Source: Oscillospiraceae bacterium (GTDB lineage Bacteria; Bacillota; Clostridia; Saccharofermentanales; Fastidiosipilaceae). Taken from it: DNA of 64,000 nt. This document shows positions 1-8,019 of the stretch, piece after piece. How positions within the stretch are numbered: the first letter of the stretch is position 1; the number at the start of each line of letters is the position of its first letter. Below the pieces are notes generated by a model. It ran no database searches and had not been told where the DNA came from. It saw only the letters and a program-made list of their open reading frames with translations. A program made the translations under genes and the position numbers. The stretch spans positions 1 to 64,000 of the forward strand of contig JASBZA010000003.1 of NCBI GenBank assembly GCA_029983685.1. The letters run 5' to 3'.

Positions 1-54
1 GTACGGTGGTGTGAGAGGTCGGCTGACCGATTAACGGTCAGCCTCCTACTCGAT
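1..54 (+). mobile_element. 3' end of a group II intron (domain V/VI remnant at window edge)
   Basis: The first bases GTACGGT match the 3' strand of the domain V hairpin of bacterial group II introns. A short linker follows, then a perfect hairpin at 21-42 (GGCTGACC/GGTCAGCC) that fits domain VI. The terminal segment CCTACTCGAT at 45-54 has an unpaired A about seven bases from the end, as expected of the branch-point A, and ends in AT, consistent with the usual AY 3' boundary. The rest of the intron, including any maturase gene, lies outside the window. It would be transcribed towards tyrS, which ends at 77, so it sits antisense just downstream of tyrS. The class cannot be assigned from this fragment. 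Confidence 0.62.
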
Positions 55-78
55 TTGTTAATATGAGTAGGATTTTTT
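44..78 (+). terminator. terminator-like hairpin across the intron/exon junction
   Basis: TCCTACTC (44-51) pairs with GAGTAGGA (65-72) around a 13-base loop and is followed by six Ts (73-78). On the plus strand this has the form of a rho-independent terminator that would stop transcripts coming out of the intron before they run antisense into tyrS. The left arm lies in the putative intron and the right arm in the flank. Whether it works as a terminator is inference. Confidence 0.4.
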
Positions 79-1327
79 ATTCTGCTACGACTACTCTGTG
101 ATGTCTCTTCTTACCGCGACGGATAATGATTTCGTCATCCACAAGATCATTAGCAGTAACGGTATAACGAGTATCGTCTACGGTTTTACCGTTGAGACTG
201 ATACCGCCCTGTTGGACCAGACGGCGGCCTTCACCGTTGCTGGATGCTAAGCCTGTTTCGACCAAGAGATTTAACAGGCCGATGCCTTCATTGAGGTCTG
301 CTTCAGCTAGCTCGGTCGTTTCCATGTCATCAGAACTTTGGCCTTCAACGAAAATGGAGTAAGCCTGAGCTTCGGCAGCCTTAGCTTTTTCTTCACCGTG
401 GATAAGCTTGGTGACTTCAAAAGCCAGACGCTTCTTGGCTTCGTTAATATCAGCGCCTTCCAATTTCTCGTACTGGGCGATTTCTTCTAAGTCCAAAAAG
501 GTCAGAAGCTTGAGACATTTAATAACATCCGCATCGTCCACGTTACGCCAGTATTGATAGAAGTCATAGACAGGCATTTTCTTCTCGTCCAACCAGACGG
601 CACCGTTGGCTGTTTTCCCCATCTTGACGCCTTCGCTGTTCAGAAGGAGATTGGTGGTAAGACCCTGGGCATCGTCATTACCGGTCTTACGACGAATGAG
701 GTCGACACCTGCGATAATATTGGACCATTGGTCGTTACCGCCTAACTGTAGCTTACAATCGTGATCTTCATAGAGACGGTAGAAGTCGTAAGCCTGAAGC
801 AGCATATAGTTAAATTCGATAAAGGTCAGACCTTTTTCCATTCTGGCCTTATATGCTTCGGCTGTGAGCATGCGGTTTACGGAGAAGTAAGAGCCGACGT
901 CACGCAAAAACTCGATGTAGTTTAAGTCCATAAGCCATTCGGCGTTATCGACGACCATGCCTTTGCCTTCCGAGAAGTCCACCAGGATGCCCATCTGTTC
1001 GCGGAAACGGTCCACATTGTGCCGGACCATTTCTCTGGTCATCACCTTACGTAAATCGGTCCTGCCGGAGGGGTCTCCGATCATACCGGTACCGCCGCCC
1101 AACAAGGCGATGGGATAGTGGCCGGCCCTTTGCATATGGGCCAAAATCATCATTTGGATAAAATGGCCGACATGCAGACTGTCTGCTGTGGGGTCAAAGC
1201 CTATATAAAAACGTACACCCGGCTTGTCGAGCATTTTGCGTACAGCGTCCAGGTCTGTAGATTGGGCCAAATAACCCCTGGCCTCCAGCGTATCTACAAT
1301 GTTTTCGTAGGGCTTATTTTGTTCCAT
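77..1327 (-). CDS. tyrS: tyrosyl-tRNA synthetase
   Basis: Charges tRNA-Tyr with tyrosine in the cytoplasm. The 416-residue protein has the class I signature HVGH (residues 52-55), the tyrosine-binding region including QLGGNDQW (about 194-201), and a KMSKS-equivalent KMGKT (235-239). A C-terminal S4-like RNA-binding domain occupies about 350-412. Length is normal for bacterial TyrRS. The start has a strong AAGGAGG site about six bases upstream. It follows tmcAL by 89 bases on the same strand. That gap is too short for a T-box leader, so I see no evidence of tRNA-sensing attenuation immediately before this gene. Confidence 0.97.
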   Translation of the reverse strand: MEQNKPYENIVDTLEARGYLAQSTDLDAVRKMLDKPGVRFYIGFDPTADSLHVGHFIQMMILAHMQRAGHYPIALLGGGTGMIGDPSGRTDLRKVMTREMVRHNVDRFREQMGILVDFSEGKGMVVDNAEWLMDLNYIEFLRDVGSYFSVNRMLTAEAYKARMEKGLTFIEFNYMLLQAYDFYRLYEDHDCKLQLGGNDQWSNIIAGVDLIRRKTGNDDAQGLTTNLLLNSEGVKMGKTANGAVWLDEKKMPVYDFYQYWRNVDDADVIKCLKLLTFLDLEEIAQYEKLEGADINEAKKRLAFEVTKLIHGEEKAKAAEAQAYSIFVEGQSSDDMETTELAEADLNEGIGLLNLLVETGLASSNGEGRRLVQQGGISLNGKTVDDTRYTVTANDLVDDEIIIRRGKKRHHRVVVAE

Positions 1328-1416
1328 TTGATCCTCCTTATATATCTATATAATATTTTGATATTCCTAGGAATTCTACTGAATTGAATGGGGCATGTCA
1401 AAGTAAGCCGCCAGTG

Positions 1417-2637
1417 CTAAAAATGTCTTAGCTTTTCATAATATTTTTCGGATAGAATCTCGACTTGCTTTTGATAGGCCAAAGTTTCATAAGGGCCTTT
1501 TTGTACTTTGAAAAGCTCTTGTTTTTGGTTGATTAAAGTTAGGCGACTTAACTTTCGCATGAGTCGTAAAAGATAGCGACCGTTGGCGTCATAGGCTAAA
1601 ACTTTAGTGAAGGCGGGGCCTTCTGCTTGGGCTTTGGCCCAGTCATCTTTACGTATGCCCCAAAGATAGGCTAAGAAAGTGCGATTTATTCGGGTTTCAG
1701 GAAAATAAGGCGTTGTCAGGTCTTTGGCCAAAGAAGAATAGGTCAGAGGATCCATCAAGGATGAATTTAGTCCGTTTCGAATCAGTCCAGCCAAGTCATC
1801 CGACATGTCACGGTATTGTGCGGCATCCTTATCGGAACGCAGATTGAAGAAAAGAGGGAGGAGTGAAGGGAAGGGATCGGATAAAACCAAAGGCGATGAT
1901 AGAAGTGTAGCCAGTGTTTCTTCCGGGACCAGCTCTTCCAGGGCCGAAATCCTCCGACTTGTATCGCTTTCTTCACGAAGCAGATTACGGATATGGCCGG
2001 CGGATATGGCTCCTTCTTCACCAGTTCGGGGAATCAGGTGTAATTTTAAGTCTTTTAAGCCCAAATCCCGGCGCAATCTGTTTTCTTTCTCGATAGCCAG
2101 GGCGTATTCTAAAGCCAGGATATTATTGGGTTTTCTTATGAAGGTGTCGATTTTATCGGCATAGTCCGGGAAATAGTCTTTTAAGGCTTCTTGGCGAGCA
2201 GACATGTAGGGAAGGCCTTTGGCCAAATGCTCCGTCAAAAGTTCCCGATAGCTATCGGGTTCTTGGTCCAACACCGGAACCAAGTCCGAAATAAAAGCCA
2301 TATCCTCGTGGTTTTCCGCACCGCAGGCGATATCCAGGCAGACACCGGACCTAGAAACGATTTTTACACCGGCAGTGGCAAAGTCTCTGGCACCCGAAGC
2401 GGAAAAAAGAGAGGGAATCGATAAGACCAGGGAAGCGCCCTGAGACAAGGCCAATTCGGCTCTGCTTTTCTCGTCCAATAGGGCGGCTTCGCCTCTTTGG
2501 ACAAAGTTACCGCTCATGATGTTTAGGATTCGAACCGGATTCTTAGGCTCGGAAAACTGCTCCAGAACGCGTTCGTACTGCTTCTTATGTCCCAGGTGAA
2601 AAGGATTGTATTCAGCTATTATGGCTAGGGTCTTCAT
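1417..2637 (-). CDS. tmcAL: tRNA(Met) cytidine acetate ligase, TmcAL family
   Basis: TmcAL uses acetate and ATP to form N4-acetylcytidine at the wobble position of elongator tRNA-Met. The protein has 406 residues. Its N-terminus AEYNPFHLGH (8-17) is the nucleotidyltransferase motif of the family, and SGNFVQRGE (about 42-50) is a second family block. Length matches the family. It is transcribed just ahead of tyrS, so two tRNA-directed enzymes share a strand and possibly a transcript. Using acetate links it loosely to the nearby pta-ackA genes, but that is only an observation of proximity. Confidence 0.9.
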   Translation of the reverse strand: MKTLAIIAEYNPFHLGHKKQYERVLEQFSEPKNPVRILNIMSGNFVQRGEAALLDEKSRAELALSQGASLVLSIPSLFSASGARDFATAGVKIVSRSGVCLDIACGAENHEDMAFISDLVPVLDQEPDSYRELLTEHLAKGLPYMSARQEALKDYFPDYADKIDTFIRKPNNILALEYALAIEKENRLRRDLGLKDLKLHLIPRTGEEGAISAGHIRNLLREESDTSRRISALEELVPEETLATLLSSPLVLSDPFPSLLPLFFNLRSDKDAAQYRDMSDDLAGLIRNGLNSSLMDPLTYSSLAKDLTTPYFPETRINRTFLAYLWGIRKDDWAKAQAEGPAFTKVLAYDANGRYLLRLMRKLSRLTLINQKQELFKVQKGPYETLAYQKQVEILSEKYYEKLRHF

Positions 2638-2680
2638 CTATTGTTTGTCTATCTTTCACTAAATATTTTTCTATTACGGC

Positions 2681-2686
2681 TATAAT
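2681..2686 (+). promoter_or_regulatory. candidate -10 element for the 2722 gene
   Basis: A perfect TATAAT lies in the divergent gap between tmcAL and the plus-strand gene, 35 bases upstream of the ATG at 2722. No good TTGACA-like -35 is visible at 16-18 bases spacing, so the assignment rests on the -10 and position only. Confidence 0.4.
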
Positions 2687-2721
2687 ACTATAACGAGAGT
2701 TTTTAGAAAGTAGGTAGGAAT

Positions 2722-3099
2722 ATGGATGATATTAGGAAAAAACTGGAATTAAAGAATCAAGAACTCATAGTCCTTCGTCTACCGGATGAACTGATCAAAG
2801 ACTTCAGCCGTGAACGAAACTGGACCCGTTATGATGAGATGCCTGACCTAAGACCTGAGGCTCTTTTGGCCTTTGCCAAAAATCACGAAGAATTGGCTAT
2901 GGTTTTGCAGGAAGTTCTGCCCCACATAAACCCTGCCGCAAACTTGTGGTTTGCTTATCCCAGAAAGAATTCGGAACGCTATAAGACCGATATAAATCGT
3001 GAGGAAGGTTGGGAGGCTTTACAAAAAAGAAATTTTCAACCGGCCAGGCAGGTGGCTTTAGGTGAAGATTGGCAGGCTTTAGGCTTTCGCCATGCTTAA
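2722..3099 (+). CDS. small conserved protein, DUF3052-like
   Basis: A 125-residue soluble protein with no membrane segment or signal peptide. The stretch ANLWFAYPRK (about 73-82), the following KTDINREEGWEAL and the late RQVALGEDWQALGFR resemble small conserved proteins annotated as DUF3052 or related families, whose function is unknown. The ATG has a GGTAGGAAT site upstream. It stands alone between the tmcAL-tyrS pair and pta. I cannot assign a role, and the family name is from memory of the motif pattern. Confidence 0.6.
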   Translation: MDDIRKKLELKNQELIVLRLPDELIKDFSRERNWTRYDEMPDLRPEALLAFAKNHEELAMVLQEVLPHINPAANLWFAYPRKNSERYKTDINREEGWEALQKRNFQPARQVALGEDWQALGFRHA

Positions 3100-3206
3100 C
3101 AAAAAGAGGGTGTTAGGCTATACTTTTCTGTAGTAAAATTCGGTGCATTTTTGTGCCTGTATTAAGAAATTTTTAGTTTGATGAGGATGAAAGGACGGTA
3201 AGTGAA

Positions 3207-4211
3207 ATGGCTTTTATGGACAAGATTAAGGCTAAGGCCAGAGAAGATGTTAAGAAGGTGGTCTTGCCTGAAGGAACAGACGAACGTGTATTGAAGGCGG
3301 CCAGAACCGCTACAGATGAGGAGATTGCTCACATTATCCTGACGGGTAGCAGGGAAGAGATTGAGGCTAAGGCCGAGGAATTCGGTGTTTCGCTCGAAGG
3401 CATCCAGATTGTTGATCCCACGACTTCCGAGAAGAAGCAAGAATACATCGATTTATTCGTGGAATTACGTAAACATAAGGGTATGACTCCCGAGAAGGCC
3501 AAAGACATTCTGAAAGACCCGGTTTTCTTCGGCAACATGATGATTAAAGACGGCGATGCCGATGGTTTGGTATCCGGTGCTATTCACAGCACGGCCGATA
3601 CTTTGCGTCCGGCTTTGCAGATAATTAAGACAGCCCCCGGCACGAAACTGGTTTCCGGTTTCTTTGTCATGGTAGTTCCCGATTGCGAGTACGGAGCGGA
3701 CGGTGTCTTTGTCTTCGCTGATTCCGGCCTCAATGAGAATCCCGATCCGGATCAATTGTCCGAGATTGCCTATTCTTCCGCCGCTTCTTTTGAATCTTTA
3801 ACCGGTGAAGAAGCCAAGATTGCCATGCTCTGCTATTCGACCAAGGGTTCTGCTAAATCCGAACTGGTTGATAAGATGGTTGAAGCAACCCGCCTGACCC
3901 ACCAGAAATATCCTCAGCTTTTAGTAGACGGTGAGCTCCAATTGGATGCCGCTATCGTTCCCGAAGTCGCCCAGTCTAAAGCACCCGGAAGCCCTGTTGC
4001 CGGCCAGGCCAACGTCTTGATTTTTCCTGACCTCAATGCCGGTAATATCGGCTATAAGCTGGTCCAACGTTTAGGCAAGGCCGAAGCTTACGGTCCTCTA
4101 ACACAGGGTATTGCCAAGCCGGTTAACGACCTGTCCAGAGGTTGCTCGGCCGATGATATTGTTGGTGTTGTTGCGATTACAGCTGTTCAGGCACAAAATG
4201 CCGAAGCCTAA
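3207..4211 (+). CDS. pta: phosphate acetyltransferase
   Basis: Converts acetyl-CoA and phosphate to acetyl phosphate and CoA. The 334-residue protein is a single-domain short Pta. It shows GLVSGAIHSTADTLRPAL (about 118-135), KTAPGTKLVSGFF (about 140-152) and the late FPDLNAGNIGYKLVQR typical of the PTA_PTB fold. It starts at an ATG behind AAAGGACGG. Acetate kinase follows after 43 bases, so the two form the standard acetate/ATP-generating module. No clear promoter is visible in the 107-base gap before it. Confidence 0.97.
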   Translation: MAFMDKIKAKAREDVKKVVLPEGTDERVLKAARTATDEEIAHIILTGSREEIEAKAEEFGVSLEGIQIVDPTTSEKKQEYIDLFVELRKHKGMTPEKAKDILKDPVFFGNMMIKDGDADGLVSGAIHSTADTLRPALQIIKTAPGTKLVSGFFVMVVPDCEYGADGVFVFADSGLNENPDPDQLSEIAYSSAASFESLTGEEAKIAMLCYSTKGSAKSELVDKMVEATRLTHQKYPQLLVDGELQLDAAIVPEVAQSKAPGSPVAGQANVLIFPDLNAGNIGYKLVQRLGKAEAYGPLTQGIAKPVNDLSRGCSADDIVGVVAITAVQAQNAEA

Positions 4212-4254
4212 GTACGCCTAAAGCAAAGAAGAAATCAGAGAGAAAGAGATAAGT

Positions 4255-5451
4255 ATGAAAGTTTTAGTTGTAAATGCAGGTTCATCTTCCCTGAAGTTCC
4301 AGTTGATGGATCCGGAGACAGCCGAAGTGATGGCCAAAGGTCTTTGTGAAAGAATCGGTATTGACGGTTCCATGACTTTTGAGGCGCACGGAGAGAAGAT
4401 TAAAGAAGAAATCGCCATGCCCACGCACGTGGAAGCCATGACTGCCGTTTTGGAAACCTTAACCGGTCCCAAGGGCGTCATCCAATCCATGGATGAGATT
4501 GATGCGGTAGGCCACAGAGTGGTTCACGGCGGCGAAATCTACACCGAGTCCGTACTGATTGATGACGAGGTAAAGGAAGCCATTAAGAAGTGCAGCCCGC
4601 TTAGCCCTCTCCATAACCCGGCGAACCTCATGGGTATTGAGGCTTGTGAGAAAGCCATGCCCGGTAAGCCCATGGTGGCCGTTTTCGATACAGCCTTCCA
4701 TCAGACCATGCCGGCCAAGGCTTTTATGTATGCCTTGCCTTACGATTGCTACGAGAAATATTCGGTAAGACGCTACGGCTTCCACGGTACATCACATCGT
4801 TACGTCAGCCAGATTGCCGCTGAAACGGTAGGAAAACCCATTGAAGATTTGAAGATTGTAACCTGCCACTTAGGTAACGGTTCTTCTATAACGGCTGTTG
4901 ACGGCGGTAAGAGTGTGGACACCTCTATGGGCTTGACGCCTTTGGCCGGTGTACCTATGGGAACGCGCTGCGGCGATATCGACCCGGCTATCTTACGCTA
5001 TCTCCATCAGCAGAATCCCGATTTGGACTTCGATGATTTAGACAGGATTATGAATAAAGAATCCGGCGTCTACGGCATCTCAGGTGTTTCTTCCGACTTC
5101 AGAGACTTGGATAAGGCTATTGAGGAGGGTAACGAAAGAGCACGCCTAGCCGTCGATATGTTCTGCTATCAAGTAAAGAAGTACATCGGCGCTTACGCAG
5201 CTGCCATGGGCGGCGTGGACGTCATTGTCTTTACGGCAGGTGTAGGTGAGAACGGCTCCAATATTCGTGAGCAGGTTTTGGAAGGCTTAGAATTCTTAGG
5301 TCTTAACCTGGATGAAGAGAAGAATAAAGAACGCGGTAAGGTCAATATTATTTCGACCCCCGATTCTAAGGTTAAAGTTGTTGTCGTGCCGACTGATGAA
5401 GAGCTGGTAATCGCTCAGGATACCAGGGCTTTGGCAAAAGATTTAATCTAG
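4255..5451 (+). CDS. ackA: acetate kinase
   Basis: Transfers the phosphate of acetyl phosphate to ADP, giving acetate and ATP. The 398 residues are full length. They include VNAGSSSLKFQ near the N-terminus, GHRVVHGG, FDTAFHQTMP, the RRYGFHGTSH block, HLGNGSSITAV and PMGTRCGDIDPA, all of the ASKHA acetokinase family. It is the second gene of the pta-ackA operon and is closed by a hairpin terminator about 60 bases downstream. Presence of both genes indicates substrate-level phosphorylation by acetate fermentation. Confidence 0.98.
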   Translation: MKVLVVNAGSSSLKFQLMDPETAEVMAKGLCERIGIDGSMTFEAHGEKIKEEIAMPTHVEAMTAVLETLTGPKGVIQSMDEIDAVGHRVVHGGEIYTESVLIDDEVKEAIKKCSPLSPLHNPANLMGIEACEKAMPGKPMVAVFDTAFHQTMPAKAFMYALPYDCYEKYSVRRYGFHGTSHRYVSQIAAETVGKPIEDLKIVTCHLGNGSSITAVDGGKSVDTSMGLTPLAGVPMGTRCGDIDPAILRYLHQQNPDLDFDDLDRIMNKESGVYGISGVSSDFRDLDKAIEEGNERARLAVDMFCYQVKKYIGAYAAAMGGVDVIVFTAGVGENGSNIREQVLEGLEFLGLNLDEEKNKERGKVNIISTPDSKVKVVVVPTDEELVIAQDTRALAKDLI

Positions 5452-5508
5452 AGCCTATTCCTGTAACCATCGGGTAACTATTTAATTGCTTAAAGTGTGA
5501 TTCAAGAG

Positions 5509-5540
5509 AAGTGCCTTCCTTAGCGAAGGCACTTATTTTG
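5509..5540 (+). terminator. rho-independent terminator after ackA
   Basis: AAGTGCCTTC (5509-5518) pairs with GAAGGCACTT (5525-5534) around a six-base loop and is followed by ATTTTG. It separates pta-ackA from the next operon. The rest of the 205-base gap is AT-rich and must hold the promoter for the 5657 operon, but I see no convincing -35/-10 pair. Confidence 0.85.
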
Positions 5541-5656
5541 CTCAATAGGCTTCTTAAATGTTAAGCTAAATTCACAAAATGCGGCCCATAAATTTCTAGA
5601 ATATATTAAAATATTGGACAGCTTTTGTTTTAGGAAGAGTTCTATGAGGAGGATTT

Positions 5657-6217
5657 ATGTTTAATAGCGGTAGAGAAGATGTTTTTATAGAGAAGATTGT
5701 AAAACGCAGGATGGGAACGAAGGATTTCCTTCTAATCGGCCTTTATGTATTGGCTTTCCTGGTGGTGCTCTACCTGGTCTTTTTATTTCTGCCCTATCTT
5801 TTCAGTTTTGCCCTCCTGATTGTAGTTGGTGCCGCTTATGGTCTTTATTTCCTGATTACCCGACGTGATTTGGAGTATGAATACATTTGCACCAACGGAA
5901 CTCTGGATATCGATGTAATTGTGCATAAGAGAAGTCGCAAGCGTAAACTGTCCGCCAAGGCTCAGAATATGGAGATTGTGGCACCTGTTTCGTCTTTCGA
6001 CTATAAGTCTTTTGAGAAGTCTAACATTACCAAAATGGACTTATCCTCTAATACCGCCCCCGAACGAGTTTGGTTTTTCGTTACAGAAGCGACTTTGAAA
6101 AATAAGAATGAAAGGGTCTTAGTCTTATTTGAACCCGACGACAGGATCCTGACGAATTTAAGAAGATTTAATCCTTCTAAGGTCCAGTACAATCCCCACA
6201 GGCCCATAGAAGGTTAA
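5657..6217 (+). CDS. two-TM membrane protein, DUF6106-like
   Basis: A 186-residue protein with two adjacent hydrophobic segments (about 25-45 and 48-66) and a cytoplasmic-looking C-terminal domain. The segment around EYEYICTNGTLDIDVI and a following KRKLSAKAQNMEIVAP resemble a family of unknown function common in Clostridia (DUF6106). The start is well supported by GAGGAGG seven to eight bases upstream. It precedes the ABC transporter genes by 25 bases and is the apparent first gene of the long operon. Its role is unknown, and a link to the transporter is only suggested by position. Confidence 0.7.
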   Translation: MFNSGREDVFIEKIVKRRMGTKDFLLIGLYVLAFLVVLYLVFLFLPYLFSFALLIVVGAAYGLYFLITRRDLEYEYICTNGTLDIDVIVHKRSRKRKLSAKAQNMEIVAPVSSFDYKSFEKSNITKMDLSSNTAPERVWFFVTEATLKNKNERVLVLFEPDDRILTNLRRFNPSKVQYNPHRPIEG

Positions 6218-6242
6218 GAATTTTGCATTTGCGGAGGCAAAG

Positions 6243-7220
6243 ATGATAGAGATTAAAAATCTTGTAAAGTATTACGGTGATAAAAAGGCAGTGGACAATG
6301 TCTCTTTCACCGTTGAACAAGGCGAAGTTTTGGGTTTTTTGGGCCCTAACGGTGCCGGTAAGTCAACGACCATGAATATCTTGACCGGTTTTTTATCGGC
6401 TACTTCCGGTACGGTTAAGATAAACGGCCACGATATCCTGGAGGAGCCTGAGGAGGCCCGAAGCCATATTGGCTACTTGCCCGAACTTCCGCCTCTATAT
6501 ATGGATATGACCGTTCTGGAGTATCTGCGTTTTGTAGCAGACCTTAAGAATATCCCTATGGACCAGCGTGATCAACAATTAGCCAGAATCATGGCCCTGG
6601 TTCGTATTACCGATGTCAGAAAGCGTCTTATCCGTAATCTTTCCAAAGGTTATAAACAAAGGGTAGGCATTGCCCAAGCTTTGGTAGGTGAACCGGAAAT
6701 TATTATTCTGGATGAACCGACTGTCGGTTTGGACCCTAAACAGATTAAAGAAATTCGTTCGACTATTAAGAATTTAGGCAAGAAACACACGGTTATTTTG
6801 TCTTCCCATATCTTGTCCGAAGTAGCGGCTACCTGTGACCGTGTCATCATTATTAACGACGGTAAACTGGTTGCTTCGGGTCCTGCTGATAGCTTGGGTG
6901 AAGCGGTAGACGGAGTATCCCGAGTAGAAGTCAGCGTGAAGACCGATTCGGACAGGGCCATGGCTATTCTTAAGTCTATTGAAGGTGTTGAGCAAGTCCT
7001 CTTCTTAAGACGCCAAGGTCAGGCTGCGGTCTACGAGTATCAAACTACAGAGAATGTGGATGTCCGTGAAGAGGTTTTCTACCGTATGGCGGAATCTCGT
7101 ATTCCTATTATCGGTATGAAGACCCTGAATCCGACTCTGGAAGATATCTTCCTCAAGGTCACCAGCCAGGGTTACCACGATCATGCAGCTATTTTAAATT
7201 CCGAGAAGAGCGAGGCCTAA
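6243..7220 (+). CDS. ABC transporter ATP-binding protein, GldA-like
   Basis: ATPase of a Gld/Nos-type ABC transporter. The 325 residues show Walker A GPNGAGKST (34-42), a signature LSKGY (133-137) in place of LSGGQ as is common in this subfamily, and Walker B ending in DEPT (157-160). The last ~100 residues form the extra C-terminal domain found in drug/Gld-type ATPases. The permease begins one base after its stop codon, indicating translational coupling. It is energised in the cytoplasm. The substrate is unknown. Confidence 0.92.
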   Translation: MIEIKNLVKYYGDKKAVDNVSFTVEQGEVLGFLGPNGAGKSTTMNILTGFLSATSGTVKINGHDILEEPEEARSHIGYLPELPPLYMDMTVLEYLRFVADLKNIPMDQRDQQLARIMALVRITDVRKRLIRNLSKGYKQRVGIAQALVGEPEIIILDEPTVGLDPKQIKEIRSTIKNLGKKHTVILSSHILSEVAATCDRVIIINDGKLVASGPADSLGEAVDGVSRVEVSVKTDSDRAMAILKSIEGVEQVLFLRRQGQAAVYEYQTTENVDVREEVFYRMAESRIPIIGMKTLNPTLEDIFLKVTSQGYHDHAAILNSEKSEA

Positions 7221-7221
7221 G

Positions 7222-8007
7222 ATGCGACAAGTTTTTGCTATTTGTAAAAGAGAGTTCAACAGTTATTTCAAATCGCCTATGGGTTGGGTGGTCTTTGCCA
7301 TCTATGCCTTTGTTAGCGGTTTGTACTTTTCATCCATGCTCTTGAGCGGCTATTCGGATGTTGCTGCCATCTTGCAATTCATGAAGAGCTTATTCTTCGT
7401 ACTGATTCCTATTATTACCATGCGGACGATATCCGAAGATAAGAAGAACGGAACCTTAGTTTTGCTGGCTACGTCTCCGGCCGCCACCGGACAAATTGTA
7501 GTCGGTAAATACCTGGGTGTTGTCTTAATGTTTATGACCGTTTCATCCGTAAATCTCATTTATCTCTTCGCGACGCTGGGGCTTGGCGGAACCGTAGACA
7601 GCCGTTTCTGGGGGACATTGATTGCTTATCTACTGACGGCTTTTGCTTATATTGCTATCGGTATCTTTGCTTCGGCTCTGACCGAAAACCAGATTATTGC
7701 AGCCATAATTTCTTTTGTTATCTTTATCGGTTTCGATATCTTGAATGCCTTAAGTTCTATTATGGGTACTTTGGTTACCAGCTTCTTTAATAAAATTGAC
7801 TTCTTCAATATTATTCCGCCGACCTTTGATCAGTCGGCAGGCCATGCCGTGGTAGCGGCTCTGGAATGGATTAATCCGACCAATCGCTTGTCATCCTTCT
7901 ATCAGGGTACATTTGATTTGTTGTCGGTGATTTACTTTATCGGCTTAATCATGATTTTCCTCTACATTACTTACCAAATCATGGAAAGCCGTCGCTGGGC
8001 TGAGTAA
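7222..8007 (+). CDS. ABC transporter permease, GldF-like
   Basis: A 261-residue integral membrane protein with about six hydrophobic segments. The N-terminus ICKREFNSYFKSPMGWVV is the hallmark of the ABC-2/GldF permease group, in which a short amphipathic helix precedes the first membrane span. The segment RTISEDKKNGTLVLLATSP (about 68-86) is the conserved cytoplasmic loop. It sits between the ATPase (1 base upstream) and the GldG-like gene (12 bases downstream), which matches the gldA-gldF-gldG order seen in gliding Bacteroidota and in many non-gliding bacteria. Confidence 0.9.
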   Translation: MRQVFAICKREFNSYFKSPMGWVVFAIYAFVSGLYFSSMLLSGYSDVAAILQFMKSLFFVLIPIITMRTISEDKKNGTLVLLATSPAATGQIVVGKYLGVVLMFMTVSSVNLIYLFATLGLGGTVDSRFWGTLIAYLLTAFAYIAIGIFASALTENQIIAAIISFVIFIGFDILNALSSIMGTLVTSFFNKIDFFNIIPPTFDQSAGHAVVAALEWINPTNRLSSFYQGTFDLLSVIYFIGLIMIFLYITYQIMESRRWAE

Positions 8008-8019
8008 GGAGGCGTTCAA

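Noticed and set aside
1328..1416. T-box leader before tyrS.
   Set aside because: The gap to the upstream gene is only 89 bases and contains no specifier stem, T-box sequence or terminator.
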